Source of the DNA: Anoxybacteroides rupiense
GTDB taxonomy: Bacteria > Bacillota > Bacilli > Bacillales > Anoxybacillaceae
Direction: 5' to 3'
DNA length: 64,000 nucleotides
Assembly: GCF_014196195.1 (NCBI RefSeq)
Contig: NZ_JACIDF010000001.1
Location: forward strand, 310,001 to 374,000
Shown here: piece after piece, positions 16,304-24,683 of the stretch
Numbering within the stretch: the first letter of the stretch is position 1
How the letters are laid out: every line of letters starts with the position of its first letter
Translations under genes and position numbers: made by a program
Notes under the pieces: model-generated
Told to the model about the DNA's origin: nothing
What the model saw: only the letters and a program-made list of their open reading frames with translations
Databases searched by the model: none

Positions 16304-17863
16304 CTATGATTTTGCTGATTGGTTCATTTGTTCGCGAAGTAAAAATTTTTGGATTTTGCCGCTTGCATTTCTCGGCAGCGCATCAACAAAATAGTAGGCG
16401 CGCGGTCGTTTGTATGGAGCTAGCTGGTCGCTGTTTTTGCAAAATCGCTCAAGCTCCTCTGCTGTTAAATTGGGATCTTTTTTAACAATAAAAGCCACAA
16501 CCTTTTCTCCCCACTTTTCATCCGGCTCCCCAAGCACAGCAACATCCAGCACCCCTTTATGCTCATAGAGCACATCCTCGACTTCGCGCGGGTAAACGTT
16601 TTCACCGCCGCTGATCACCATATCATCTACGCGATCTGCCACATATAAATATCCATCCTCATCCATATACCCTAAATCCCCCGAATGGTACCAGCCTTTA
16701 TACATCGCTTTTTCTGTTGCTTCTTCGCGGTTGTAATAGCCCATCATCATGCACGGGCCTTTCACGATGATCTCGCCAACCTGCCCTGGAGACAGCACGT
16801 GATCGGGGTCGGACGGACCATCTTCTTTCGGCTGCACAATGCGAATTTCATGGTTTAAGCAAGCACGGCCAGCTGATCCAGCCCTCGTTAGTTGCTCATC
16901 CTCTAGCAAAAACGTTACGGCCGGTCCCATTTCTGTCATTCCATACGCTTGAATCAGATCAATTCCCAATCTTTCTTTGCACTCCTTCACAAGCACAGGA
17001 GCCATTGGGGCGGCACCATATAAGCCAATGCGAAAAGAGGATAAATGATAGGCGCTTATATTCTCCTGAAGAATCATGTTCCACATGGTCGGTGCAGCAA
17101 ATAGAGAAGTAATCCGCTCTTTTTCAATGACCTCAAGCACTTGCTTTGGATCAAAATGATGAATAATGACATTCGTGGCTCCCGCATGCACGCGCGGCAA
17201 AAAGCAGCAATGTAATTCAGCGCAATGAAACATGGGAGCAGCAACAAGTCCCCGGTCGGTTTCACGAATGCGCATAATCGAGTTACAAATCAAGCTCTGC
17301 TCAACCATCTCGCGATGCCGGTGCATAACGCCTTTTGGTCTTCCCGTCGTTCCACTCGTATACATAATGGCGTAAAGATCATTTTCTGATACATCGCTGC
17401 GAGGAGGTTGTGATGAAGCAATATTCACTTGTTCCCAGTAATTCATCGCATAGGGTGGTGTATCGTTATCAATATAACAGAAGGAAATATGAGGAAATTC
17501 ATGGTGAATATGTGATATTTGCGGTTCTACGGCCTTTTCAAACAAAACAATTTTCGGAGCTGCATCCGCTAAAATGTAAGCGATTTCTTTCGGGCTCAAA
17601 CGAAAATTGACCGGATTGAAGACGGCCCCAATTTGGGCGCATGCAAAAAATGCCGTTGCTAATTCGCTAGTGTTTAACAATATGGTGGAAACACGATCAC
17701 CTTTTTTTACTCCCATACCTATGAAGGCATTAGCAAGACGGCTGACTTCGTCTGCCCATTGTTTGTACGTATAGCGAATTCCTCTTCTTATATCGACAAG
17801 CGCTTCTTTTTTTGGAAATTTCCTTACCGTTTGTAAAAATACTTCGCCAATCGTAATAGACAT
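16304..17863 (-). CDS. Acyl-CoA synthetase (AMP-forming), first gene of the operon
   Basis: The 519-residue ANL ligase has an intact AMP loop, YTSGTTGRPKGVMHRHRE (about 168-185), then AYGMTEMGPA, GWYHSGDLGYMDEDGYLYV, DRVDDMVISGGENVYP and the C-terminal lysine in RNASGKIQKF. It would activate fatty or aromatic acids with ATP and CoA. GGAGGAGAAG precedes the ATG. It opens the six-gene minus-strand operon (17863 to 10391; gaps of 6-18 bases). Upstream, TTGCAC is a possible -35, and AAGACAATTAATAATCTT (17892-17909) is an imperfect palindrome that might be an operator. No FadR box of the B. subtilis type is seen. Confidence 0.92.
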   Translation of the reverse strand: MSITIGEVFLQTVRKFPKKEALVDIRRGIRYTYKQWADEVSRLANAFIGMGVKKGDRVSTILLNTSELATAFFACAQIGAVFNPVNFRLSPKEIAYILADAAPKIVLFEKAVEPQISHIHHEFPHISFCYIDNDTPPYAMNYWEQVNIASSQPPRSDVSENDLYAIMYTSGTTGRPKGVMHRHREMVEQSLICNSIMRIRETDRGLVAAPMFHCAELHCCFLPRVHAGATNVIIHHFDPKQVLEVIEKERITSLFAAPTMWNMILQENISAYHLSSFRIGLYGAAPMAPVLVKECKERLGIDLIQAYGMTEMGPAVTFLLEDEQLTRAGSAGRACLNHEIRIVQPKEDGPSDPDHVLSPGQVGEIIVKGPCMMMGYYNREEATEKAMYKGWYHSGDLGYMDEDGYLYVADRVDDMVISGGENVYPREVEDVLYEHKGVLDVAVLGEPDEKWGEKVVAFIVKKDPNLTAEELERFCKNSDQLAPYKRPRAYYFVDALPRNASGKIQKFLLREQMNQSAKS

Positions 17864-17948
17864 TCTTCTCCTCCTCTTTTATTAAAATATTAAGACAATT
17901 AATAATCTTATGTATTCTTTTTGTGCAATAAAACTCCTGCCTCTCTGC

Positions 17949-17974
17949 AAAAAAATAAGGAAGCTGCTGCTTCC
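17949..17974 (-). terminator. Terminator of spoVK
   Basis: On the minus strand GGAAGC-AGCA-GCTTCC is followed by TTATTTTTTT, 6 bases after the spoVK stop. This separates spoVK from the acyl-CoA operon. Confidence 0.8.
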
Positions 17975-17980
17975 GCTTGA

Positions 17981-18913
17981 TTAAGAACCGATGATTAAAT
18001 CACGATCACGAATCAACGTTAATTCTTTTTTGTCATAACGCCCTTCATATAATAAACGAACAGCTTGTTTGCGAATCGCCTTCTCAATTAAATTACGAAT
18101 GTAGCGGCCATTGCTGAATTTTCGTTCCTTCTTTGTGTGAAGAAGCTCTTCAATATGATGATACAGCTTTCGTTCTGCTTCGAACGTAAATTCGTATTCT
18201 CTCTCTCGCAGCATTTGTTTGGCAATATGGATTAATTCGTCTACCGTGTAATCAGGAAACTCAATCATAAGTGGAAAGCGGGAAGGGAGACCGGGGTTCA
18301 AGGATAGAAAATAATCCATCTCCGCCGGATAACCAGCCAAAATGACGACTAAATCTTCACAATAATCCTCCATGCCTTTTACAAGCGTATCAATCGCTTC
18401 TTTTCCAAAATCCTTTTCTCCCCCGCGTGCCAACGAATACGCCTCATCAATAAATAAAATACCGCCTCGCGCCTTTTTAATTAAATCACGTGTTTTATTG
18501 GCTGTGTGCCCAATATACTCGCCGACTAAATCCGCTCGTTCTGCTTCGATAAAATGCCCTTTTGACAACACGTTCATTTCAAAAAATAATTTTCCTAACA
18601 GGCGAGCGACTGTTGTTTTTCCCGTTCCCGGATTGCCTTTAAAAATCATGTGAAGTGCCTGCTTATTCGATTTCAGTCCCTGATCTTTGCGCCTTTTGTT
18701 AATATATAGCCACGCATAAATTTCTTTGACAATTTTTTTGACATTTTCCAAGCCGATCAGTTGGTCAAGCTCTGTTTGGATGCTTCTTAATATCGCATGT
18801 TGCTCGTAATCAATTCCTTCGATGCGTTCCTCTTTCACTAAATGATTCGTATTTTTAGAGTTTAATACAATGTTAATTTGTCCTTTCGCCTTATTCATCG
18901 TTACTTCTGACAA
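17981..18913 (-). CDS. spoVK: Stage V sporulation protein K (AAA+ ATPase)
   Basis: The 310-residue CbbX/SpoVK-type AAA+ protein carries Walker A GNPGTGKTTVARLLG (about 95-109), Walker B GGILFIDEAYSLARGG (about 149-164), and a sensor region LAGYPAEMDYFLSLNPGL containing the SPSRF-like GLPSRFP. It is needed in the mother cell for late spore maturation. The start is TTG with GAGGTGA 6 bases upstream. B. subtilis has it close to hflX (ynbA); here the acyl-CoA operon intervenes. It has its own terminator downstream. About 540 bases upstream hold no gene. Confidence 0.95.
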   Translation of the reverse strand: MSEVTMNKAKGQINIVLNSKNTNHLVKEERIEGIDYEQHAILRSIQTELDQLIGLENVKKIVKEIYAWLYINKRRKDQGLKSNKQALHMIFKGNPGTGKTTVARLLGKLFFEMNVLSKGHFIEAERADLVGEYIGHTANKTRDLIKKARGGILFIDEAYSLARGGEKDFGKEAIDTLVKGMEDYCEDLVVILAGYPAEMDYFLSLNPGLPSRFPLMIEFPDYTVDELIHIAKQMLREREYEFTFEAERKLYHHIEELLHTKKERKFSNGRYIRNLIEKAIRKQAVRLLYEGRYDKKELTLIRDRDLIIGS

Positions 18914-19454
18914 CGGTTGTCACCTCGCTTTATCCCTTTCGCTTGATGAATAGTAGTATTGTTTTTTCCAGTATACGTTTAGCGACATTTATTTGTGACA
19001 AATGCCTATCATCCGATGCACTTCTCCCTTTACCCCTCTATTTGCTCCATGATGCGGTCCCATTTCATTCGAATTTAACGTTTGCTCTCTTCATCGTTTA
19101 TGTGGAATTCGTCTCTTTAGACAGCCAGGATGTCTAAACAAACCGTTTTCAGATTTACTCATAAGTCTCGTAAAACCGATCGTTGTTTATCCCCTGTCAA
19201 ACATTCGCGCAATAAAGGAAAAATTCTGTTTCTCTGGCCGTTCAAAAATGCGTCACCTACCTTTCCAGAAGCTAACTGGTTCAATCTTTCATTTGTATTT
19301 ATATTGTTTTCGTAAAAAATCAAATAAATGCTCACCAGCAGGCAAGCTTTCACTGCTCTAAAGGTGCAGAAGCATCGCCTTTTATCATGTGTAAACGAGC
19401 ACTGCATTCCCATAGCTATTATAGTATATTCATCTCCCCGCCTTTTTACGAAAC
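18914..19454. other. Gene-free stretch between spoVK and hfq
   Basis: I see no convincing gene here. It contains a small dyad TTTAGACA-7nt-TGTCTAAA (19116-19138) of unknown role. The spoVK promoter must lie within it. In B. subtilis, this interval between hfq and spoVK holds the nrd genes and cwlC, absent here. Confidence 0.5.
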
Positions 19455-19486
19455 AAAATCGCCCGCATGTGTCGTGCGGGCGATTT
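19455..19486. terminator. Terminator after hfq
   Basis: A perfect 13-bp repeat, AAAATCGCCCGCA with TGCGGGCGATTTT around a 6-base loop, lies 13 bases after the hfq stop. T-rich tails exist on both strands; the longer T run is on the plus side. Confidence 0.85.
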
Positions 19487-19498
19487 TTTGTTGCTTGT

Positions 19499-19723
19499 TT
19501 ATTGGATATCAAGCTGAACATTTTTTTCAGGTGCAAATGTAGAAATCGCATGCTTGTAAATGAGTTGCTGCTTCCCCTGCACCTCTAAAAGCACAGTGAA
19601 GTTGTCAAAGCCTCTCACCAAGCCGCGAAGTTGAAATCCATTCAATAAAAATACGGTTACCTGTGTGCCATCTTTGCGCAATTGATTTAAAAATTGGTCT
19701 TGAATGTTAATCGATGTTTTCAT
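19499..19723 (-). CDS. hfq: RNA chaperone Hfq
   Basis: The 74-residue Sm-like protein has Sm1 features ([20 protein letters not shown] and [20 protein letters not shown], about 6-45) and the Sm2 [10 protein letters not shown] motif (YKHxI, about 56-65). It should form a hexameric ring binding A/U-rich RNA. Its length equals that of the short Bacillus Hfq, without the long enterobacterial C-terminus. GGAGG precedes the ATG. It lies 33 bases after miaA, the conserved miaA-hfq pair, probably co-transcribed. Confidence 0.98.
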   Translation of the reverse strand: MKTSINIQDQFLNQLRKDGTQVTVFLLNGFQLRGLVRGFDNFTVLLEVQGKQQLIYKHAISTFAPEKNVQLDIQ

Positions 19724-19756
19724 GAACTGGCCTCCTCTTTTTCTCTCTACCTATTT

Positions 19757-20710
19757 TTATATATTCGTCTTTTGTTGAAGCTTTCCTTCTATGTATCGCA
19801 AAATTTCATCGCGTTTCTCGGTAAATCGAGATAAATCTGTCATATCAAACCAGCGTACAGGCATCTTATTACGAAACCATGTGAGCTGACGCTTAGCATA
19901 GCGACGTGAATTTTGTTTGAGCTGTTCAACGGCTTCAGCAAATGAAAGCTCGCCATCTAAATATGCATAAATTTCTTTATAGCCAATAGCCTGAATCGAT
20001 TGGCAGTTGCGCAAGCCGCGCTCATACAAGGCTTTAACCTCATCGAGCAGCCCTTGGGCCACCATTTGATCGACGCGTTCGTTAATGCGACGATATAATT
20101 GCTCCCTTTCCATTGTTAAACCAATAATCGCCGCTTGATAAAGAAGCTCATGGGTTTGCGTTTGCTGCCATTCCGCCATTGTTTTTCCGGTGCATCGATA
20201 AATTTCAAGCGCACGAATGACACGGCGCAGATTATGAGGGTGAATGCGTTCAGCGCTTTCTGGATCAATCCTCTTTAATTCTTCATATAACGCCTCCGCT
20301 CCTTTTTCCTTCGCCATACGCCGCAGATCCTCTCGATATGCTGGATCGGAAGGAGCGTCAGAAAAACGATAATCATAGATAACCGATTGAATATAAAGCC
20401 CGGTCCCGCCAACAATCATCGGCAATTTGCCTCTGTCAGTAATTTCTTGAATCAACGGTCGAACGAGCTGTTGAAATTCGGCGACAGAAAATGGCTCGGC
20501 TGGGTCTTTAATGTCTATTAAATGGTGCGGGATTCCGTCCATTTCTTGCTTAGTAATTTTAGCTGTGCCAATATCCATTCCTTTATAAATTTGCATCGAG
20601 TCACCGCTAATAATTTCTGCATTGAGCCGTTTAGCCAGTTCAATGCTCATTTTTGTTTTCCCCACAGCGGTTGGCCCGATTAACACAACAAGCTTCTCTC
20701 CCACGGACAT
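19757..20710 (-). CDS. miaA: tRNA dimethylallyltransferase
   Basis: The enzyme transfers dimethylallyl from DMAPP to N6 of A37 in tRNAs reading UNN codons, giving i6A, the substrate of MiaB, which is also in this window. A P-loop GPTAVGKT occurs near residues 11-18, followed by SGDSMQIYKGMDIGTAK and GGTGLYIQS. The open frame starts further up at 20755, but AAGGTAGTG immediately precedes the ATG at 20710, which gives MSVGEKLVVLIGPT and 317 residues, close to the B. subtilis length. It is followed by hfq after 33 bases. Confidence 0.96.
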   Translation of the reverse strand: MSVGEKLVVLIGPTAVGKTKMSIELAKRLNAEIISGDSMQIYKGMDIGTAKITKQEMDGIPHHLIDIKDPAEPFSVAEFQQLVRPLIQEITDRGKLPMIVGGTGLYIQSVIYDYRFSDAPSDPAYREDLRRMAKEKGAEALYEELKRIDPESAERIHPHNLRRVIRALEIYRCTGKTMAEWQQTQTHELLYQAAIIGLTMEREQLYRRINERVDQMVAQGLLDEVKALYERGLRNCQSIQAIGYKEIYAYLDGELSFAEAVEQLKQNSRRYAKRQLTWFRNKMPVRWFDMTDLSRFTEKRDEILRYIEGKLQQKTNI

Positions 20711-20840
20711 CACTACCTTCTGTGTCATTATGCCACATTGTTTTATTATATCCAAGCGAAGGAAATTTTATCACGTTTTGCAGGAAGAAAAAAGAGTTTC
20801 ATTGCTTCTTTTCACAAGACAAACGAAAATGAAAGGATGT

Positions 20841-20940
20841 GAGCTTCCTCTCCCGCCTTCACTCCGTTTAGAGATGGGAGACTTCTCGGTGGATGTGTTA
20901 ACAATAGGGTCCTTATATAAACACTAAGCGTCGTTATTTC
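20841..20940 (+). repeat. Degenerate IS200/IS605-type right-end hairpin, copy A
   Basis: A hairpin with CTCCC (20850-20854) and GGGAG (20876-20880), plus inner TTTAGAG, is followed by ACTTCTCGGTGGATG (20881-20895). The same 15 bases follow a similar hairpin at 38551-38565. Hairpins of this form followed by TTCTCGGTGG remind me of right ends of IS200/IS605-family elements in thermophilic bacilli. No tnpA or tnpB frame remains nearby, so it would be a relic or a non-autonomous copy. Confidence 0.4.
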
Positions 20941-20988
20941 AAGATGAACAAAGGGATCTCGCCGCCATGCAAGATCCCATGCTGTACG

Positions 20989-22683
20989 CTATGATATTCT
21001 AAACTTTCGAATCATTTCCTGTAAATCTTCGGCCATCGTTGATAATGCTGTAGCAGAAGCAGAGATTTCCTGCATAGAAGCAAGCTGCTCCTCAGCGGCT
21101 GCAGACACTTCCTGTGTTCCCGAAGCCGATGTTTCGGCTAGCTTATTCATTTGCTGTATCGATTGGACAATTTGCTCCGCACCAGCAGACATTTGCTGAA
21201 CAGATGCAGACACCTCTTGAATATTGCCCGCTACCTCCTGCACGGCATCTTTGATTTGTTTGAACGATAGCCCAGCGGCCCGAATCACATCGATTCCATT
21301 GCCCGTTTCTGCTGTTGCTTTTTCCATTGACTGGACAGCAGCATTTGTTTCTTGTTGAATTCCCGCAATCAATGCTGAAATCTGCTGGGCAGATTGTGCC
21401 GATTGTTCTGCAAGCTTTCGAACCTCGTCAGCCACTACAGCAAAACCGCGCCCTTGTTCTCCTGCTCTTGCTGCTTCAATCGCTGCATTGAGCGCTAACA
21501 AATTCGTTTGTTCAGCAATTCCGGTAATCACTTCAATAATTTGGCCGATCTGCGTTGAACGTTCCCCTAATCCTTTAATGACATTAGCTAAACTCGTTAC
21601 CGTTTCGTTTATCGAATTCATTTGCTCAACAGCCGTTCGAACTGTGTCACTGCCTTCCAATGCCCGCTGAGAGGCATCTCCGGCAATTTCGGCTACATTT
21701 TGCGCGCGCTGTGCTACATGATGAATGCCATTGGACATTTCTTGAACGGTTTCAAGTGTTTCTTCAACACCTTGCACTTGTTTTTCCGCACCTAATGCCA
21801 CCTCTTGCATCGTTGCCGTAATTTGCTCAGTCGCTTTGCTCGTTTGCTCCGCGCTTGCTGTTAGTTGTTCCGATGATGCGGCTACCTGTTCAGCATTGCT
21901 CGCTACTTGCTGAATCACCTCTCGTAGATTTCCCGCCATTTCGTTAAAAGAGGCGGCTAATTCACCAATTTCATCTTTATTTTTCACGAGAATTTTATCC
22001 CCTGCAAGATCTCCCAAAGCGATTCGCTTTGCCGCCTGCGATAGCGCAGTAACAGGGCGTGAAATCATCTGGCTAATAGAAAAGGCTACCCCAACACTAA
22101 CAAGCACAGCAATCGCTCCATAAATCATCATCCACATTTGCGCAGAATCCGATTTTGCAGAAGTGGAACGGCTAGCTTGATCTAATAAGCGCCGCTCGAA
22201 TTGAACCAATTTTTCCGCCGCTTCATCAAACTGCTGGGAAAGCTCTCTGCCTTTTGTGGCAACTAACTCTGTATACTGCTCGACATCATTTTGTTGCTTG
22301 AGCTGTATTAGCTGTTTGCCGAATTGATAGTAGTCTTCCTCCAGTTGATTTAGCTGTGACAGCAGCTCCTTCGCTTCCGCTTGAGTGATTAGTTTAGCTA
22401 CGTCGCTGCTTAGTTCGCCATACTCTTCATGCGCTTTTTCAAAATTTGTGGAAGATGTGCTATCTCCGGTAATTAAATAGCCGCGTGCGCTCGTTTGCTC
22501 TTTCTTTGCCGCGATCTCCATTTGCTGAACGAGCGATAAAGCTTGCACTTTTTCATTCAATAGATTCGTATACGTTTGATCAATGCCTCTCAATTCATAA
22601 TAGGCAATTCCAACAATGATGGCTAAAATGGCCAACACGGCTGTAAAGCCAGCAAACAATTTTTTTCTAACGGTCATTTTCAA
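20989..22683 (-). CDS. Methyl-accepting chemotaxis protein
   Basis: The 564-residue transducer has a TM1 helix at about residues 9-28, a four-helix-type extracellular sensor of about 150 residues (CHASE3-like, rich in Gln/Glu), TM2 at about 184-204, a HAMP domain ([19 protein letters not shown]...), and a long cytoplasmic coiled coil. The signalling tip is [20 protein letters not shown] followed by [18 protein letters not shown]. It should couple to CheA/CheW. The start is TTG with AGGGGGC 9 bases upstream. There is no CheB/CheR-binding pentapeptide at the C-terminus. Ligand unknown. Confidence 0.95.
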   Translation of the reverse strand: MKMTVRKKLFAGFTAVLAILAIIVGIAYYELRGIDQTYTNLLNEKVQALSLVQQMEIAAKKEQTSARGYLITGDSTSSTNFEKAHEEYGELSSDVAKLITQAEAKELLSQLNQLEEDYYQFGKQLIQLKQQNDVEQYTELVATKGRELSQQFDEAAEKLVQFERRLLDQASRSTSAKSDSAQMWMMIYGAIAVLVSVGVAFSISQMISRPVTALSQAAKRIALGDLAGDKILVKNKDEIGELAASFNEMAGNLREVIQQVASNAEQVAASSEQLTASAEQTSKATEQITATMQEVALGAEKQVQGVEETLETVQEMSNGIHHVAQRAQNVAEIAGDASQRALEGSDTVRTAVEQMNSINETVTSLANVIKGLGERSTQIGQIIEVITGIAEQTNLLALNAAIEAARAGEQGRGFAVVADEVRKLAEQSAQSAQQISALIAGIQQETNAAVQSMEKATAETGNGIDVIRAAGLSFKQIKDAVQEVAGNIQEVSASVQQMSAGAEQIVQSIQQMNKLAETSASGTQEVSAAAEEQLASMQEISASATALSTMAEDLQEMIRKFRIS

Positions 22684-22804
22684 TGATAAAAGCCCCCTTT
22701 TTCTCCATCCGCTTTACCACTATAACAAATGATGGAAAAACGATGGTTCCTCTGTCATACTCACTTTTTCTATCGGATTCTATGAGCAGAAGTTTTATAT
22801 GAAT

Positions 22805-24157
22805 CTACACCATTTTTCCTTCTTTTATTTCATTGAACGGCTCATGCTGCACTTCTTCCCGTATGAAAAAGGAGGTAAGAAGGGCAACAATACTACCGGC
22901 AAAACCGAATAAAAACAGATCATGAATCCCTGTCATAAAATGAGCGGCTTTCGTTAATAGCGCTCCCATCACCGTTACCCCAATAGCTGTTCCGATATTA
23001 CGGCAAAACATAAAAAATGAAGTCGCAATTCCTTTTTCATGCGCATCCGCCAGCTGTTGGGAACCAATCACCCCGACTGTTGTCATAAGACCAAAGGACA
23101 GTCCTTGAATAAACATAGCGAAAAATACATAAAAAAAGCCATGCTGTTCATTCAACAGCGCAAGTAGTCCTCCGCTTGCCACAAGCAAAATATTGCCAAT
23201 AATAAGCAGACGACGATAACCATATCGTAAAATCCATTTTCCTGCCGGAACAGCTGCCAGCATCCAGCCAATGGATGTCCCGAGCAATGCTACACCGCTC
23301 ATAAAAACGGTTTGATGAGCTATTTGCTGCAAAAATAATGGAATATAGCTTGATGTTCCAAATAGAGCGACACAGCTGATAAAGCCATTAATATTCATCC
23401 ATTTTAATGTTTGATGGCGAACTAATGTTAATGGAACGAGCGGTGAAGTTTGCTTCTTCTCATACCAATAAAAAACAATAAGCAATAATACCCCTCCAGC
23501 AGCATACAAAAACTGCCCGCTGTTCACAACTGTCACAAGTAAAAGGGAGCTGATCGCCAGCGCAAATAAAACCGCACCGATATAATCGACAGCCGCTTTC
23601 TTCGGTTCATATACTTCTTTATATGGGATCAACGTCAATAATGAAAGCAAAGAAACAGGAATATTGACATAAAAGATCCAACGCCATGACAAATACTCCA
23701 CAAATAAGGAGCCAAGCAGCGGTGCAAGTACAGCGGAAATTCCCCACATGGCTGTAAAAAACGCTTGAATTTTCCCTCGTTTTTCGACTGGAAACAAATC
23801 TCCGGCAATAATGGCTGGAAACGGCATCATAAATCCTGCGCCAATTCCTTGAATAGCACGAAATAGAACAAGCTGAATCATATTCTGCGACATTCCGCAC
23901 AAAAGTGATCCGGCAAGAAAAAGAACAATTCCAAAGCTAAACACTTTCTTTCTACCAAAAATATCTGACAGCCTTCCTGCTATAGGAGAAAGAACCGTCG
24001 TTGTAATCATATAAGAGGCAAATGACCACGCATAAAGTGAAAAGCTGCCAAGTTCTTTAGAAATAATCGGCATCGTTGTATTCATAATCGTCGTGTCCAT
24101 AGATGCTACTAGCATAGCTAAAACGATGCTAATCATTACAGATGTCCTACTACTCAT
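22805..24157 (-). CDS. MFS drug:H+ antiporter (DHA2/EmrB-QacA type)
   Basis: The 450-residue protein has 12-14 hydrophobic helices. It shows the DHA2 N-terminal motif MLVASMDTTIMNTTMP, motif A GRLSDIFGRKKVF (about 61-73), motif B-like LFRAIQGIGAGFMMPFPAII and motif C-like GISAVLAPLLGSL. It would export hydrophobic or cationic compounds using the proton gradient. AAAGGGGG precedes the ATG. It stands alone; a 15-bp palindrome at 24246-24260 could be an operator for it. Substrate cannot be predicted. Confidence 0.88.
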   Translation of the reverse strand: MSSRTSVMISIVLAMLVASMDTTIMNTTMPIISKELGSFSLYAWSFASYMITTTVLSPIAGRLSDIFGRKKVFSFGIVLFLAGSLLCGMSQNMIQLVLFRAIQGIGAGFMMPFPAIIAGDLFPVEKRGKIQAFFTAMWGISAVLAPLLGSLFVEYLSWRWIFYVNIPVSLLSLLTLIPYKEVYEPKKAAVDYIGAVLFALAISSLLLVTVVNSGQFLYAAGGVLLLIVFYWYEKKQTSPLVPLTLVRHQTLKWMNINGFISCVALFGTSSYIPLFLQQIAHQTVFMSGVALLGTSIGWMLAAVPAGKWILRYGYRRLLIIGNILLVASGGLLALLNEQHGFFYVFFAMFIQGLSFGLMTTVGVIGSQQLADAHEKGIATSFFMFCRNIGTAIGVTVMGALLTKAAHFMTGIHDLFLFGFAGSIVALLTSFFIREEVQHEPFNEIKEGKMV

Positions 24158-24245
24158 GTATATCCCCCTTTTTTAAATACTCATGCCATCTATCTATATA
24201 CAAGAAGATTGAACGTATAGCTGATTAGCAAGAATCAGCGATCTT

Positions 24246-24260
24246 TTTCGACTGTCGAAA
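24246..24260. promoter_or_regulatory. 15-bp palindrome, candidate operator upstream of MFS gene
   Basis: TTTCGAC-T-GTCGAAA is a perfect palindrome 89 bases before the MFS start codon. A second dyad GCTGATT-6nt-AATCAGC lies beside it at 24220-24239. No regulator gene is adjacent, so function is a guess. Confidence 0.3.
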
Positions 24261-24683
24261 TCAAACAGCCCCTTCATTGAAGACACGAAATTGTGGACAC
24301 GCCAAGTTGCCTCTATATCCTGCCATTCCCTGAATCTAGCATGTCATCGCCCCTCCTCTTTTTGAATGAGAAGCGAATGCGCTCGTATACTGACGCTCCC
24401 CCCCTTTTTCTTCTTAAAAATTCATCATTCCTCTGTTCACTACGCACTTTTTCGCTGCAGCCGCTTCAGCATTTTGTGCACACATAATTTTTGAAGAATA
24501 CTTTTTATTTTACATGATTCCATTGTTTTTCTAAAAAAAAATGCTTTATTCCTTTGTAAAAAGCAAATTGGTTGCTTTTTATGCAATCCCCTTGTTACGA
24601 TAGATTTGTCTTTGCTTCCTCTAACAACCGAAAACACTAACACGATCCTCATCGGCATCAATTGATGAAGAAGGAGGAGTCTG

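Noticed and set aside
19159-19551. 130-codon minus-strand frame overlapping the end of hfq and its terminator
   Set aside because: It starts inside hfq and runs through the terminator hairpin; composition and lack of a ribosome binding site argue against a gene.
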